Source: Dryomyza anilis
Taxonomy: Eukaryota > Arthropoda > Insecta > Diptera > Dryomyzidae
Reading direction: 5' to 3'
Length of the DNA stretch: 64,000 bases
Assembly: GCA_951804985.1 (NCBI GenBank)
Contig: OX638130.1
Span: 102,173,700 to 102,237,699 of the forward strand
The notes under the pieces are model-generated. The model did not search any database. It was given only the letters and a program-made list of their open reading frames with translations, and had not been told where the DNA came from. A program made the translations under genes and the position numbers. Below are positions 11,662 through 22,603 of this stretch, piece after piece (positions within the stretch are counted from its first letter, which is position 1; each line of letters begins with the position of its first letter).

Positions 11662-14600
11662 CTAGCGGAACGTGACTCTTTTTGGGGTTTTTGAATTTTG
11701 AGTTGAACTTTGAGTCAACTGTAGAGATGATGATGATTGTTTCTGGCAACAGGCTGCGATTATGCTTGATTCGATGAATGCTGGTTTTAGTCGATCAATC
11801 GAAACACTGTCATCTTTGTTGTTCATCTTTTAAATAAAATATTTGTCGGATCTCTTCACAACTTCATATGCGGATTACCATGTGGTAATGCAGTTTTCGG
11901 TTGAATTTGTTGCATTGTGTCTTTCAAAGCACTTACGAAGTCTGTTGCATTAAGACGATCGTTAGTTTTTTGAATAAAAAATTCACCAGGCAGATGGAGA
12001 TTTTCGCCGTACAGTACTTCTGCAGCAGATGCTTCAATGTCGTCCTTATACGCGGTCCTCAAACCAAGCAACACTGATGACAAAGATTTGGTCCATTGCG
12101 CATTTGCTCTGCAAATCAACGAAGCTTTTAAGGTCCTGTGAAGTCTTTCAACCATACCATTCGCTTGAGGATGGTATGATGTGGTATGTTGACATTTTGC
12201 GCCAAGAAATTCAGACAAGTCGTGGAAGAGTTTAGACGTGAATTGCCGTCCACGGTCACAAATCATTTTGTTGGGACATCCAAACCTTGATATCCAACCT
12301 TCGAAGAAAGTTCGGCTAACTGTCTCAGCGGTGATGTCACGAATAGGAATTGCCTCTGGCCATCTTGAGAATCTGTCTATTATTGTCAACAGATATGAAT
12401 ATCCTTCGGACGGCGGTAATGGTCCAACGATATCGACATGAACTTCACAAAATCGGTTCGACGTTACTGGAAAATTACCAAGAGACGATTTCGTAGGCCT
12501 AGTAATTTTTGATTTTTTGACAGGCTTGACAGAATTTTGTCCACATCTTGCAATCCTTATTTAACGCGGGCCATACAAAACGATCTGCAACTAATTTTCT
12601 CGTAGATCTTATGCCAGGATGCGCAAGATTATGAAGCTTGTCAAAGGCGGATCTACGGAAGCTGGTTGTAAGAAAGGGTCTTGTTTTACCTTGTGATACG
12701 TCGCAGTAAATTTGAATGTTGGATCCGGGAAGTTGTACGAGTTTCAGCTTGAGTCCGGTATCGCTATTAAGAAAATATGCAAGTTCTTCATCTTCCTTTT
12801 GTTCTTCCGAGAGCTTCGCATAATTTAAAGTAGATATTTCGTCAATCTGTGATAAAGCGTCTGCAACAGTATTGTTAATTCCGGATATGTGCACGCGCTT
12901 CGTAGTAAACTGACCGATATAATCGAGGTGATGAAATTGACGAGGTGTGGCTTTGTTCGGATTTTGGTGAAAGGCGTACGTTAAGGGTTTATGATCCGTT
13001 AGCAGTGTAAAATCTCGTCCTTCTAGGATATGCCGAAAATGTTTTACAGCACTATAAGCAGCAAGTAGTTCGCGGTCATACGTGCTATATTTGCACTCTG
13101 CAGTACTCAGTTTTCGTGAGAAGAAAGAGAGTGGTTGCCAACTTTCACCAATTTGTTGTTCTACCACAGCACCGATAGCAAAGTCTGAAGCGTCAACTTT
13201 GAGATGAAGATCTGCATCTTTCACGGGATGTGCTAGAAGTGCAGCATTTGCAATTTGTTTTTTGCATCTTTTAAATGATTCGGTTGCGGCTTCTGTCCAT
13301 ATAACCGGACGCTTATCTTTCTTTACCGCGCCTTTTAAGTAATCATTTAATAGAGCTTGATCATGAGCAGCGTGCGGTAGAAATCGACGATAGAAATTAA
13401 GCATGCACGTGAATCGGCGAAGCTACAAAATTATTTTGGGCTGTGGAAAATCTATTATTGATTGAACTTTTGAGGCCGTCGGCGTGCTACCAAGAGAGGT
13501 TATGTGAAATCCAAGAAAATCAATTTCAGGGGATCCAAATTCACATTTTGCAGGATTAATCATGATGCCAAATTTTCGAAAGCGTTCAAAAATTGCCCTT
13601 AAATGTTGAATATGCTGTTCTTCAGTATATGACGCAATCAATACATCGTCAATATACGTGAAAACGAAGTCCAAGTCGCGACAGATCTCATCCATCAGAC
13701 GCTGAAAGCTTTGCGCTGCATTGCGCAGACCAAAAGGCATTTTGAGAAATTCAAATAAGCCAAATGGCGTAATGATAGCAGTCTTCTGGATATCATCAGG
13801 AAGCATGTCGATCTGATGATAAGCTCTAATGAGGTCTAGCTTCGAAAAAAACTTTCGACCAAGTAGGCAATGCACATAGTCTGTGATGAATGGGATGGGG
13901 TACCGATCGGGAACAGTAATATTGTTTAAAAATCGGTAATCCCCACAGGGTCACCAATCTCCGTTCTTTTTAGGAGCCATGTGTAAAGGGTTTGACCACA
14001 TGCTTTTCGATGGACGAATAATTGCATTGTCCAGCATGAATTTGAATTCTTTTTTGGCGATAATAAGACGTTTGTTATCAAGAGGTCTTACCTTTGCGCG
14101 AACTGGAGGTCCTGATGTTTCGATGTGATGGAATACACCGTTCTTGTTGTTGGTGAGCGACATTGAGAGATTATGAATTTCCGGGAATTCTTCTAGAAGT
14201 TTCTGGTAAATGCTTTGATTCTTGACAATTGTTGTTATGCCGAGGGATGGTTCTCTTGAGATTGTTGCAGGTACTGACAGAAGCGTAGATCCATCGACGA
14301 GTCTTCTGTTCTTGAGGTCGGGAAGTAGATGAAAATGTTTCAGGAAATCTGAACCGATGATGCATTTTGTGACGTCTGCTATGATGAACAGCCAAGAAAA
14401 TGCTTTCCGCAGACCAAGATCGAGTTGAAGAATCTTTGCGCCAAACGTTTTTATGGGCGTACCGTTAGCTGCGAACAAATGTACTGAAGAGTGCGATGAA
14501 TTGCTCACGTATACATTCCTTGGTATAACCGAGATGTCAGCACCAGTGTCAATCAAAAAAGTTTTTCTTGTTGTCTTGTCCTTGATGAAGAGGCGGCCTG

Positions 14601-14679
14601 ATGTGTTATCAGCTATTTCGGAGGCCGCAGGATCCGAAAAGCTCATTAATTTTTTGGATAGCTGCATGGCGAAGTGCAT
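11662..14679 (-). pseudogene. gypsy pol polyprotein, degenerate (protease, RT, RNase H, integrase)
   Basis: Domains in order: aspartic protease with LIDTGADISVIP; reverse transcriptase with [25 protein letters not shown] and the catalytic YIDD; RNase H with KVDASDFAIGAV, YDRELLAAY and LLTDHKPL; integrase with an N-terminal zinc-binding region ending CQACQ, and a core with VDIVGP, CDRGRQF and NGMVERLHR, giving the D,D35E spacing. The C-terminus (SIDRLKPAF) ends at a TAG at 11662. Lesions: TGA at about 13948 and TAG at about 13420, each one base from a sense codon; one extra A in the run near 12517 that shifts frame before the integrase core; a deletion near 11876 removing the stretch expected there; and TAA at 11830. 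The frame overlaps the end of gag by 34 bases in the -1 register. Confidence 0.92.
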
Positions 14680-15104
14680 TTGGTGGCTTTGTCACCAAAG
14701 CGCTTGTGGTACCAACAGTAATTTGGGTTTGCGTTCCTAGCTCTGGAATCTCTGCGCGATGAACTGCGATTACGCTGCACGTTTCTGCCACGATTCATAT
14801 TCTCGAACCGTTTTTCGAGTGCTTCGATTTGTTGAGACAAGCGATCGAATGGTAAGGAATCTGGCGTATTTGCAACGCTGGAGATGTTGGCAGGACGTGC
14901 CATGTCCATGACTTTGTCAGCTTGTTCTGCGAGCTTGTTGATATCCTGCTGTTCACTGATCGCAAGAATTGCACGGACGTTGTCGGGAAACCGCTCAAGG
15001 AAAAGACTTTTAATGACGTTGTCTCCAACTTGTCCACTTCCGAAGTTCTGCATCGTTCGCAAGAAGTGCGATGGCTGTTGATCTCCCAGAGCTTGACCGC
15101 TCAG
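14646..15104 (-). pseudogene. gypsy gag, 3' part, truncated by satellite
   Basis: About 152 codons of Gag. They include the conserved capsid stretch SGQALGDQQPSHFLRTM and a basic linker, and end with an unusual nucleocapsid knuckle: Cys-x2-His-x9-Cys-x3-Cys (CWYH...C...C). This CHCC motif, instead of the common CCHC, is the hallmark described for the CsRn1 clade of Ty3/gypsy elements. The apparent ATG at 15113 comes from the adjoining satellite, not from gag. The N-terminal half is missing. The frame ends at TAA (14646-14648), immediately after a slippery heptamer. Confidence 0.85.
14649..14655 (-). promoter_or_regulatory. Putative -1 ribosomal frameshift site, A_AAA_AAT
   Basis: In the gag frame the last two codons before the TAA stop are AAA AAT, preceded by A, giving a canonical X_XXY_YYZ heptamer. 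A slip of -1 enters the pol frame, which is open through the gag stop. Position, frame and heptamer all fit programmed gag-pol frameshifting. Confidence 0.6.
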
Positions 15105-15250
15105 TATTTTCATATATTTTCATATATTTTCATATATTTTCATATATTTTCATATATTTTCATATATTTTCATATATTTTCATATATTTTCATATATTTT
15201 CATATATTTTCATATATTTTCATATATTTCATATATTTTCATATAATTTT
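15105..15250. repeat. Small (CATATATTTT)n array on the gag side of the gypsy element
   Basis: A partial unit, then about 12 perfect units from 15111, in the same base-10 register as the large array although 3.6 kb of retroelement lies between. Register is lost after a 9-bp unit at 15221, and the array fades out by about 15260. Confidence 0.95.
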
Positions 15251-15260
15251 TTACATTTTC

Positions 15261-15600
15261 ACATACTTCATGTATTTAAAGCAGAATTAAATTAAATATC
15301 ACCAAAAATGCACAAAAATCGAGTATACTATAATTCTTTTTTTTTAAGTAGACCTACAATTTGTCCAGGTAACATTACCCCAATTCTAGATTGTGGAATT
15401 TGTCTAAAATACCAAAAAATTGCTTTATTTTCTAAAGAATTCTGTAATTTATTACAAATTTTATTAAGTTCTTGTACAATTATTTACCCTGACATTGACG
15501 TATATCTTTCGAGTGTATAGTCTACCGAGATTTTTTACTTTATGATTCACTCACCAACAACTCATCTGTATCCTTATTACATTATAATTGCGTTTTCTTT
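15261..15600. other. Unique-looking AT-rich sequence, no gene
   Basis: No repeat, RNA gene or convincing reading frame was recognised. A 70-codon open frame at 15308 has no recognisable motif. Confidence 0.3.
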
Positions 15601-15609
15601 TTGTGACTT

Positions 15610-16013
15610 CTATTCGTCTGTGATGCACCCATCAAGTTGTTCTCTTTGCCATGAATCAATGTCACAGCATAATCTAACATAAATTCTATGCTTCCTTGTT
15701 TTATAGATACATCTACCATATATACTAAGTATATTTGTCTTTTTTTTTGTGTTGGCTTTTTTTGCAACTCGCACTTGTTGCTGCTGCTGCAATTTTGTCC
15801 TTGTCCCTGGAGCAACAACGTTCTTCAATGTCACATCCTTCGCCTGCTTCGGCTGCTTGGCAGTGCTAACAACGTTGTCTGTGTCCAAGTTTTTGTGTTT
15901 CTGCTGACTATGTTGTTATTATGTTCGTCAGTGTAGTCCCAGTCCGCTCCACTGTCATTATTATTATTTTCATTGACTGTTGCTTGACTTGCTTTAATTT
16001 CCTTTTGAAGCAA
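15610..16013 (-). pseudogene. Possible host-derived coding exon in two frames, low-complexity
   Basis: Two overlapping minus-strand frames look more protein-like than the surroundings. One (from 16013) has an Asn-rich acidic stretch (ENNNNDSGADWDY). The other (from 15888) has a Lys/Gln-rich stretch ending in QQQQQVRVAKKANTKKK. A single base shift near 15880-15900 would join them. The upstream sequence has a pyrimidine-rich tract ending in AG near 16010, compatible with a splice acceptor. This could be an exon with an indel, a pseudoexon, or chance in a CAG/CAA-rich stretch. No domain is recognised. Confidence 0.25.
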
Positions 16014-16030
16014 AGGAAATTAAATAGGTT

Positions 16031-17845
16031 TTATTATATTATTATTTTGATTTTTTCGCATTAAATTCGCATAATGACAATTATATGGGATTTATTCAAG
16101 AATACTTTAGAATACAAGTAGATTTTTTTATTTTCAATGGAAATACTGAAAATTCTTCGAATTTGACAATTTTATTATTGTAACAATATAGATGTCGGAG
16201 AAAAAAAAATAATTTAACTATAATGAAACATAAAATATACATAAAACAAATACACGCTACAGCTTCTACAAAATGTAGCAAATGAATTTGTAGAAAACGA
16301 AATGTGTGGCTTACTTTCGCAGTACATCCGTCCTGTGTGCACAGGAACTTCAAATAATTTAATAATGCAGACAATATATAACATACTACAGTTTCTGTAA
16401 TATGTATAAAATTAATTTTTAATACATTGTGTAGTAAAATTATTTCAAATAAATACAAATATACAAAAAGTACGAAAACAAAATTAAGTAGAACTACGTT
16501 TTTCCAAAACAAAGAAATTTCATTTGAAACTCAAGATATATCTTTTCGTTTGAAATTCAGAGTATTTTATATTGACATTTTTTGAATTTGCAAATCTAAT
16601 GTATAATAATTCTCACTATGTTTTTATATTTCAAATGTTTCATATGATTCATAAATATTAAAATGGCTTTATTTTAAAAGAAATAGGTAAACTATAAAAA
16701 TAGTTTATCAAAAATGTAAACGCTAAAATTTAAATTTTCAAAATTCATTAAAATTTTATGAAATCCAACGCAAATGTTTACCTCAATTAAAATTATTCAG
16801 CTATTGTGCACACACAATAAGTTTTAAATGCATGTAGACCACAAAACTTAACCACAATGCAAATTATAACATAATTATGTTTAAAATGCTGTTGTCTCTA
16901 GTGAATCATTTATTTCCCTTTTTTAGGTTTTTGTGCAGTACAAAGTTCTGTTACATGAACATGTAATATAACCAAACATAATTTTAAAAATTTATAATAA
17001 GCAAATAATATATATTTTGTAGTACATCAGAGAACATGTATTTGTAAATAACAAATTAATTTTTAATATTCTAAAAAGTAAATTCAATATTAGCAAATAA
17101 ATCATGTTAATTTAAATATTTTTGTTTTTATTACTCGTTCGACGAGTAACAACTTATAATAAAAACAAAACTCAGAAATTTCACATCTCAAAGTGTTTAA
17201 ATATTTTGCACAGAAACTATATTTACTAGTAACTAATCAAGTTTAAAAACTAGTTGGTCACACATATTAGTATTTCAAATAATATGCCTTCAATTATACA
17301 TCTTTTTTTCACAATTTCTAATTCTGTAACTACTCCAAAAAGAAAATCCACAAATTCAATAACTAAACCACAAAATCCTAATCCTTTTACAATTATGCAC
17401 AATGAACGAACATGCTGAAAATCCTTCAAAGATACCAAAGAGCACGAAATTACTACATTTTGTCCTTCTGTCCTTTGAATGTCCTGTGAAAGGCGGTACG
17501 AAGTGCACAAGCGCATTTTTCATATGCATGACGTGTCGTAATATTTTAAATTAATTTCTCTTGTCTGATAGAGTAGAGTCGGGTACAGTATTAAAAGTTT
17601 TTTGAAAAAGTAAAATGAAAATATTATTTAAAAAACAATTAAAACAACTCTATAAAAGCGAAATCTACATAATCTTATATTATTTTTTTTTTTCTTTAAA
17701 TAATTGAATTACTATTAAGGTAAGAATTTAATTTCTTGGAAAATAACGTAAAAATAAAAGAAATCTCTGTATATATTATGAGATCAGAAAAAATCATGTG
17801 AACGAATTACAATTAAATATAGACTAAAAAAAATCCTTTTATTTT
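16031..17845. other. AT-rich spacer, no supported gene
   Basis: Contains minus-strand open frames at 16096-16512 (138 codons, very hydrophobic and AT-driven) and 17250-17516 (88 codons) without recognisable motifs. Two stretches inside the first (near 16250-16300 and 16375-16430) resemble each other, suggesting an old duplication. Confidence 0.3.
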
Positions 17846-17962
17846 TATACCCTATACCCATGGGTTACATGTTGTACAATGTATGTGCCTCTCTTAGTTG
17901 GCGTGACCGGTAAAAAGTATATATTTTTTTGACCAACATCACTTTCCGAGTCGATTTAAAAA
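17846..17962 (+). mobile_element. 5' head of a mini-me/DINE-1-like element
   Basis: Starts TATACCCTATACCCATGGG, followed by GGCGTGACCGGTA, AAGTATATAT and CATCACTTTCCGAGTCGATTTA. These match in order the first about 130 bases of the longer copies at 35632 and 54853. It ends where the (GTCY)n tract should begin and runs into the 15-mer array region. Confidence 0.65.
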
Positions 17963-18007
17963 ATTTGATATACAATTTTTTTACATTTTTTTACAATTTT
18001 TTAGAAG

Positions 18008-18905
18008 ATGAAACAAAAACACAAAACACAAAAACAAAAGCAAAAATCAAACACAAAAACAAAAGTAAAAGTAAAAGCACAAAACTTAAGCAATAACTCA
18101 AAAAAAAAGAAAAATAAAAAAAGGATAGAAAACAAAATCAACCACACTAAAATTCACCACACTAAAATTCACCAAACTAAAACTCATCACACTGAAATTC
18201 ACCACACTAAAACTCACCATACTAAAATTCGCCACACTAAAATTCACCACACTAAAATTCACCACACTAAAACTCAACACAATAAAATTCACCACACTCA
18301 AATTCACCACACTAAAACTTACCACACTATAACTCACCACACTAAAACTCACCAAACTAAAACTCACCACATTTAAACTCACCACAACAAAATTCACCAC
18401 ACTAAAATTCACCACACTAAAATTCACCACACCAAAATTCACCGCACAAAAACTCACCACACTAAAATTCACCACACTCAAATACACCCACTTAAACTGA
18501 CCACACTCAAATACACCCACTTAAACCGACCACACTAAAACACAACAATAAAATTCACTACACTTAAACTCACCACACTAAAGTTCACCACACTAAAACT
18601 CACCACACAAAAACTCACCACACTAAAACTAACCACACTAAAACTTCTACTGGGAAAAACTCTACGAGGAAGAATTCTACGGGAAAGAATTCTACGGGGA
18701 AGCACAGTCTGAGAAAGAATTGTATATGAGAAAAGTTGTTTTAGCGGAGAATTAGTTTGGTTTTGGATACTACATTAATAAAACCAATAAAAAATACGTC
18801 CACGGGTCCCTAATATAAATAATAAAAATGTTATTTATTAATAAAATTGCTCCATAACCTTGCATTCACAAAATCTTTGCACGAGTCGTGTACGGGTCCA
18901 GCTAG
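18008..18905 (+). mobile_element. Helitron-type element, 3' part, with 15-bp minisatellite
   Basis: After AGATGAAACAAAAAC comes a purine-rich stretch, then about 33 degenerate copies of the 15-mer CACCACACTAAAACT (about 18140-18640), then CTACTGGGAAAAACTCTACG and a tail. It ends with a short hairpin (GCACGAGTCGTGT, 18879-18891), a 10-base spacer and CTAG at 18902-18905 followed by T. Hairpin plus CTAG is the Helitron 3' signature. The (CTGT)n 5' half seen at 60703-61060 is absent. A mini-me head (17846-17962) lies in its place. Confidence 0.7.
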
Positions 18906-19604
18906 TTTGTGAATAAATTCATTATATCGATGATTATGCTGTGTATGCATTTTGCATGGTATGTGTTAACCTCATATTTCCTGGATCAAAAATATACATA
19001 TCTTAGAAAAAAACAATTCTTCAATATAATGAATTTATTCATAAATATTATGAATTTTTCACAAACTACCAGGTTCATCTTATTGATACCACCGTTCATT
19101 AAATGACATATTAATGAATGCAATATTTATATATATGAACAAAATACTCAATACTATGAACTTGAATTGTTATATTGATGAATTTGTTCATAATATTTTT
19201 TCAAACAAAAAAAAAATAAATTATAAAATAATTCGAAAAAAAAGTGTTGTACATTTTTTTTTTAAATGACACTATGATGAAACGTATTCTTCACATACAG
19301 TTCATCATATTGACAGTTACCACCAAGCGTTCTTCATATTTATGATAGCATTCATAACACTGATGACGTTAGTCATTAATATTATGAATGGTTCTTCAAT
19401 CATGGTTTGTAGAACGGAATTCATCAATATGATGTACATTTTTGTTCTATTTTTAATTAATATGCTAACGCAATTTTAAAACTGATATAATAGATGAAAG
19501 TTAAAGAATATGAATTCTGTTCATCTGAATGGTGCGAATTAAATATTCAATAATGGTCTTTATTTGTCTCAAAATTCATTCTTATTCACTTATATCTTAA
19601 AAAC
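18906..19604. repeat. Interspersed-repeat sequence; 19266-19452 homologous to 1605-1811
   Basis: Rich in ATGAATTTATTCAT-type words. The 19266-19452 block matches 1605-1811 in the same orientation. No gene is visible. Confidence 0.45.
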
Positions 19605-20539
19605 TACACAGAAAAAATGTTGTTCATAAATGGAATGAACGCTGTTAATTACGACATCGTTCATAACATATATATGGAACAAATCATTCTATTTATGAAC
19701 TATTCTTCGTATATACGAATCGCACAATTTGAGCGAAATTGATATAAAGGGTTTTTCAATAAGAGCGCTACAAAAGTTTTTTCAAGGATTTTTTAACAGG
19801 GACGCTACAAAAGTAGAGCGACAGGGACATCAGTAAGGTTTGCCATTTCATGATGGAAAGACATACGAGCAACGAGTCGATTTTTTAAAATTTACTACCG
19901 AAATTCGAGCTCGTATATCTTGGCAATGGCAAACCTTACTGAAGAGAAATGTCAAAAGAGCGGCAAGAAATATGGTGTCGTTTGCTGTCCCTGTCGCTCT
20001 ACATTTGTAGCGTCCCTGTTGAAAAACCCTTTAATAAACGCGTTCATAATTGTTATGAATTGCGTTCATTAAGGTATTCATATTAATCCGTATGTCATTT
20101 CGTACAAATAGACCGAATTGTTTCATTGGTGTTTACAACTTCAAAGAATCGTGCACCGCAGGTACTTAACATCACGCAACAATAAACAGTTGCAATAGGC
20201 AGCAACAGCAAGAGTAGATATAAAATAAAATGTAAGTAGTTAAAAAATAAATAAATTAAAATAATAAAATAAAATAAAAAAGTAATATAATAAAATAAAA
20301 AAAAAATAATACAAGAAAATAAAAAAAAAGTTTTATTTTTAAATAGTTTAAAGTTCATAAATACCATGAATTTTTTCATAAATATTATGAAAGCGTTCAT
20401 CAATATTATAAACTTTTTCATTACGGCTTTATGAACGATTCATAAATTGGATGAATTTGGTCATTGGTTGAGTAATAATGAAAAATTCATAAAATTGAAG
20501 AACAAATTCATAAATTGTATGAACTTTTTTTTCTGTGTA
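19605..20539. mobile_element. TA-flanked non-autonomous DNA transposon with CACAGAAAAAA terminal repeats
   Basis: Left end TA then CACAGAAAAAA (19605-19617); right end TTTTTTCTGTG then TA (to 20539). The subterminal GTTCATAAA-type sequence is also inverted between the ends. TA duplication and short inverted repeats suggest a Tc1/mariner-type MITE. It encodes no transposase; the 108-codon minus frame at 20095-20421 is AT-driven. A second MITE is nested inside at 19747-20031. Confidence 0.6.
19747..20031. mobile_element. Palindromic MITE made of two mariner 5' ends
   Basis: Both ends are AAGGGTTTTTCAA and both are flanked by TA (19745-19746, 20032-20033). The left half continues through the mariner 5' leader into the first codons of the transposase seen at 24714. 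The right half is an inverted copy of the same leader. Nothing of the 3' half of the mariner is present. The left end also holds a partial duplication of the terminal repeat. It needs transposase in trans. Confidence 0.85.
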
Positions 20540-20695
20540 TGATAAGTACTTTTAAAATTGAGCGTTTTTTGCAAATTTTAGATACAATAAATATGAGTGT
20601 GACTTTTCATCTAACCTCTACCAATATAAAGCATACCTAAAAAAAGGAATTTTCGTTTCTTTGGAATATCCTTGCAACAGAACGCCAATGAAAAA

Positions 20696-20865
20696 ATACC
20701 TCAAAACGCCATAATAATATCGGAGTCGGTTCTGGTTCCAACATTTTTAAAATAGCGGATCGTTTCCTAAAATATATATATATGGGTGCTGATTCCGGTT
20801 CTACACATTTTTTAATAACGGTTCCGATTCCGGTTCCTAACAGGGACTAAAACCCTTTGGAATTA
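20696..20865 (-). repeat. Interspersed repeat shared with 46195-46500
   Basis: The minus strand reads GGGTTTTAGTCCCTGT, then repeated GGAACCGGAATC-type words and CACCCATATATAT. The same order of words occurs on the plus strand at 46195-46500. Family unknown. Confidence 0.55.
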
Positions 20866-21915
20866 ACTGTTTTTTATTTTATTATTCTGTTTAGTGTGTA
20901 TATCTGAGGCGATTTTGTTATTTAAGGACCCCATCTATTTTTTTTTTTGTCATTTTCTATTCATTGCCTGTACTCCCATGAGTCATTCACAATTTTTGTT
21001 AATGCAGTTTAGGTGGTGAGTAAAATAAAAATAAAACTAAACTCTTTGCATGACTTTCTAAAAGTTCGAATCATACAATTTTGTTACATTTTCCTATACA
21101 CTGCACTGCATGTCATGGAAAAACGAACTAATTGCATTTGTTATAAAGTTTGTGCCAGTGCCACCCCACCATAAATATTCAGTCTCCACTGCTCTACTGG
21201 TTTTTCATAATATTTCAGCAATCTCCAAATTACTTTTTCATGCATTAAACGAGTATGTGAAAACTTTTGTCAACTGGGAAATATCAATTTTCCTCTTTGT
21301 GAATGATAAAATAGATTATAATGTATTTTTTCATTATTAGAAATTTATATTTTGTCACGTATACGTGGAATTTTGTGCAATATTCTATATTAATGAAGTT
21401 CATAGATTAAGTTAATTATATATGAAACATATTTAAACTAACTTTATTAAATTATTTAGAAGTTTAATGTATTCCAACTAAAATAAAATTCATAAATATT
21501 GCAATTATGTTATGTCAAAAAAAAAATAATATAATAAAAATATACTCAAGTTACAAAACAAACTTTTGCCAACAGTTGAAAATGTCATAAATACTTCTCG
21601 GAGAAATTTATAGCTGTGATGTTTATTTTTCTCATAGTTTTCTCCTTTTTTTTATCATTATACAAAAAATGATCCGCTTAACTATTTGCTAACTTTTATG
21701 CGACTTTTATTTGTTTTTGTGTGCTATTTAATGATGGTTATATTTTTGAATGTTATTAATTTTGTTAATTTTGTTATTAATTTTGTTTGTTAATAAAGTG
21801 GCAGCAAGATATTCCTTACAATAATAGCATTGAAAGTAGTAAATCTGGTAATTAAGTTCAATTTTAAAATTAAGTACTAACATTATTAAGTCTAAAAAAG
21901 TTTTTATTAGATTTT
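20866..21915. other. AT-rich spacer, no supported gene
   Basis: No element was recognised. A plus frame of 76 codons at 21110-21340 has no motif. Confidence 0.3.
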
Positions 21916-21918
21916 CAG

Positions 21919-22603
21919 ACAAAATACAAAATACATAATACACACTACAAAATACAAAATACAAAATAAAAAATAAAAAATACAAAATACAAAATACAAA
22001 ATACAAAATACAAAATACAAAATACAAAATACAAAATACAAAATACAAAATACAAAATACAAAATACAAAATACAAAATACAAAATACAAAATACAAAAT
22101 ACAAAATACAAAATACAAAATACAAAATACAAAATACAAAATACAAAATACAAAATACAAAATACAAAATACAAAATACAAAATACAAAATACAAAATAC
22201 AAAATACAAAATACAAAATACAAAATACAAAATACAAAATACAAAATACAAAATACAAAATACAAAATACAAAATACAAAATACAAAATACAAAATACAA
22301 AATACAAAATACAAAATACAAAATACAAAATACAAAATACAAAATACAAAATACAAAATACAAAATACAAAATACAAAATACAAAATACAAAATACAAAA
22401 TACAAAATACAAAATACAAAATACAAAATACAAAATACAAAATACAAAATACAAAATACAAAATACAAAATACAAAATACAAAATACAAAATACAAAATA
22501 CAAAATACAAAATACAAAATACAAAATACAAAATACAAAATTCAAAATACAAAATATAAATACAAAATATAAATACAAAATACGTAATACAAATCACAAA
22601 ATA
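21919..22603. repeat. (TACAAAA)n 7-bp array
   Basis: About 650 bp of TACAAAA, almost perfect from about 21970 to 22540 and degenerate at both ends. The minus strand has no stops in any frame and spells FCILYFV repeatedly, so the open frames of up to 289 codons are artefacts. The same unit in the opposite orientation fills 27497-29660. Confidence 0.97.

Larger units (their letters stand above)
11476..15104 (-). mobile_element. 5'-truncated, decayed Ty3/gypsy element of CsRn1 type
   Basis: On the minus strand the order is gag (3' part), protease, reverse transcriptase, RNase H, integrase and 3' LTR, the gypsy order. The 5' LTR, primer-binding site and N-terminal half of gag are absent. At 15104/15105 gag passes directly into CATATATTTT repeats. 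The 3' LTR also ends in the array, so the element is bordered by the same satellite on both sides. No env frame is present. It is dead: there are at least three in-frame stops in pol, a one-base insertion and an internal deletion. Confidence 0.92.

Noticed and set aside
16096..16512. 138-codon hydrophobic minus-strand ORF
   Set aside because: AT-driven composition with no recognisable family; it also contains an internal degenerate duplication at DNA level.
18008..18520. Open frames TKIHHTK... and VVNFSVV...
   Set aside because: A 15-bp unit is a multiple of three, so frames through the minisatellite stay open by construction. The same holds at 60957-61259.
21728..22597. 289-codon minus-strand frame FCILYFV...
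   Set aside because: It is the translation of the (TACAAAA)n array in every frame. The short unique C-terminus has no motif.
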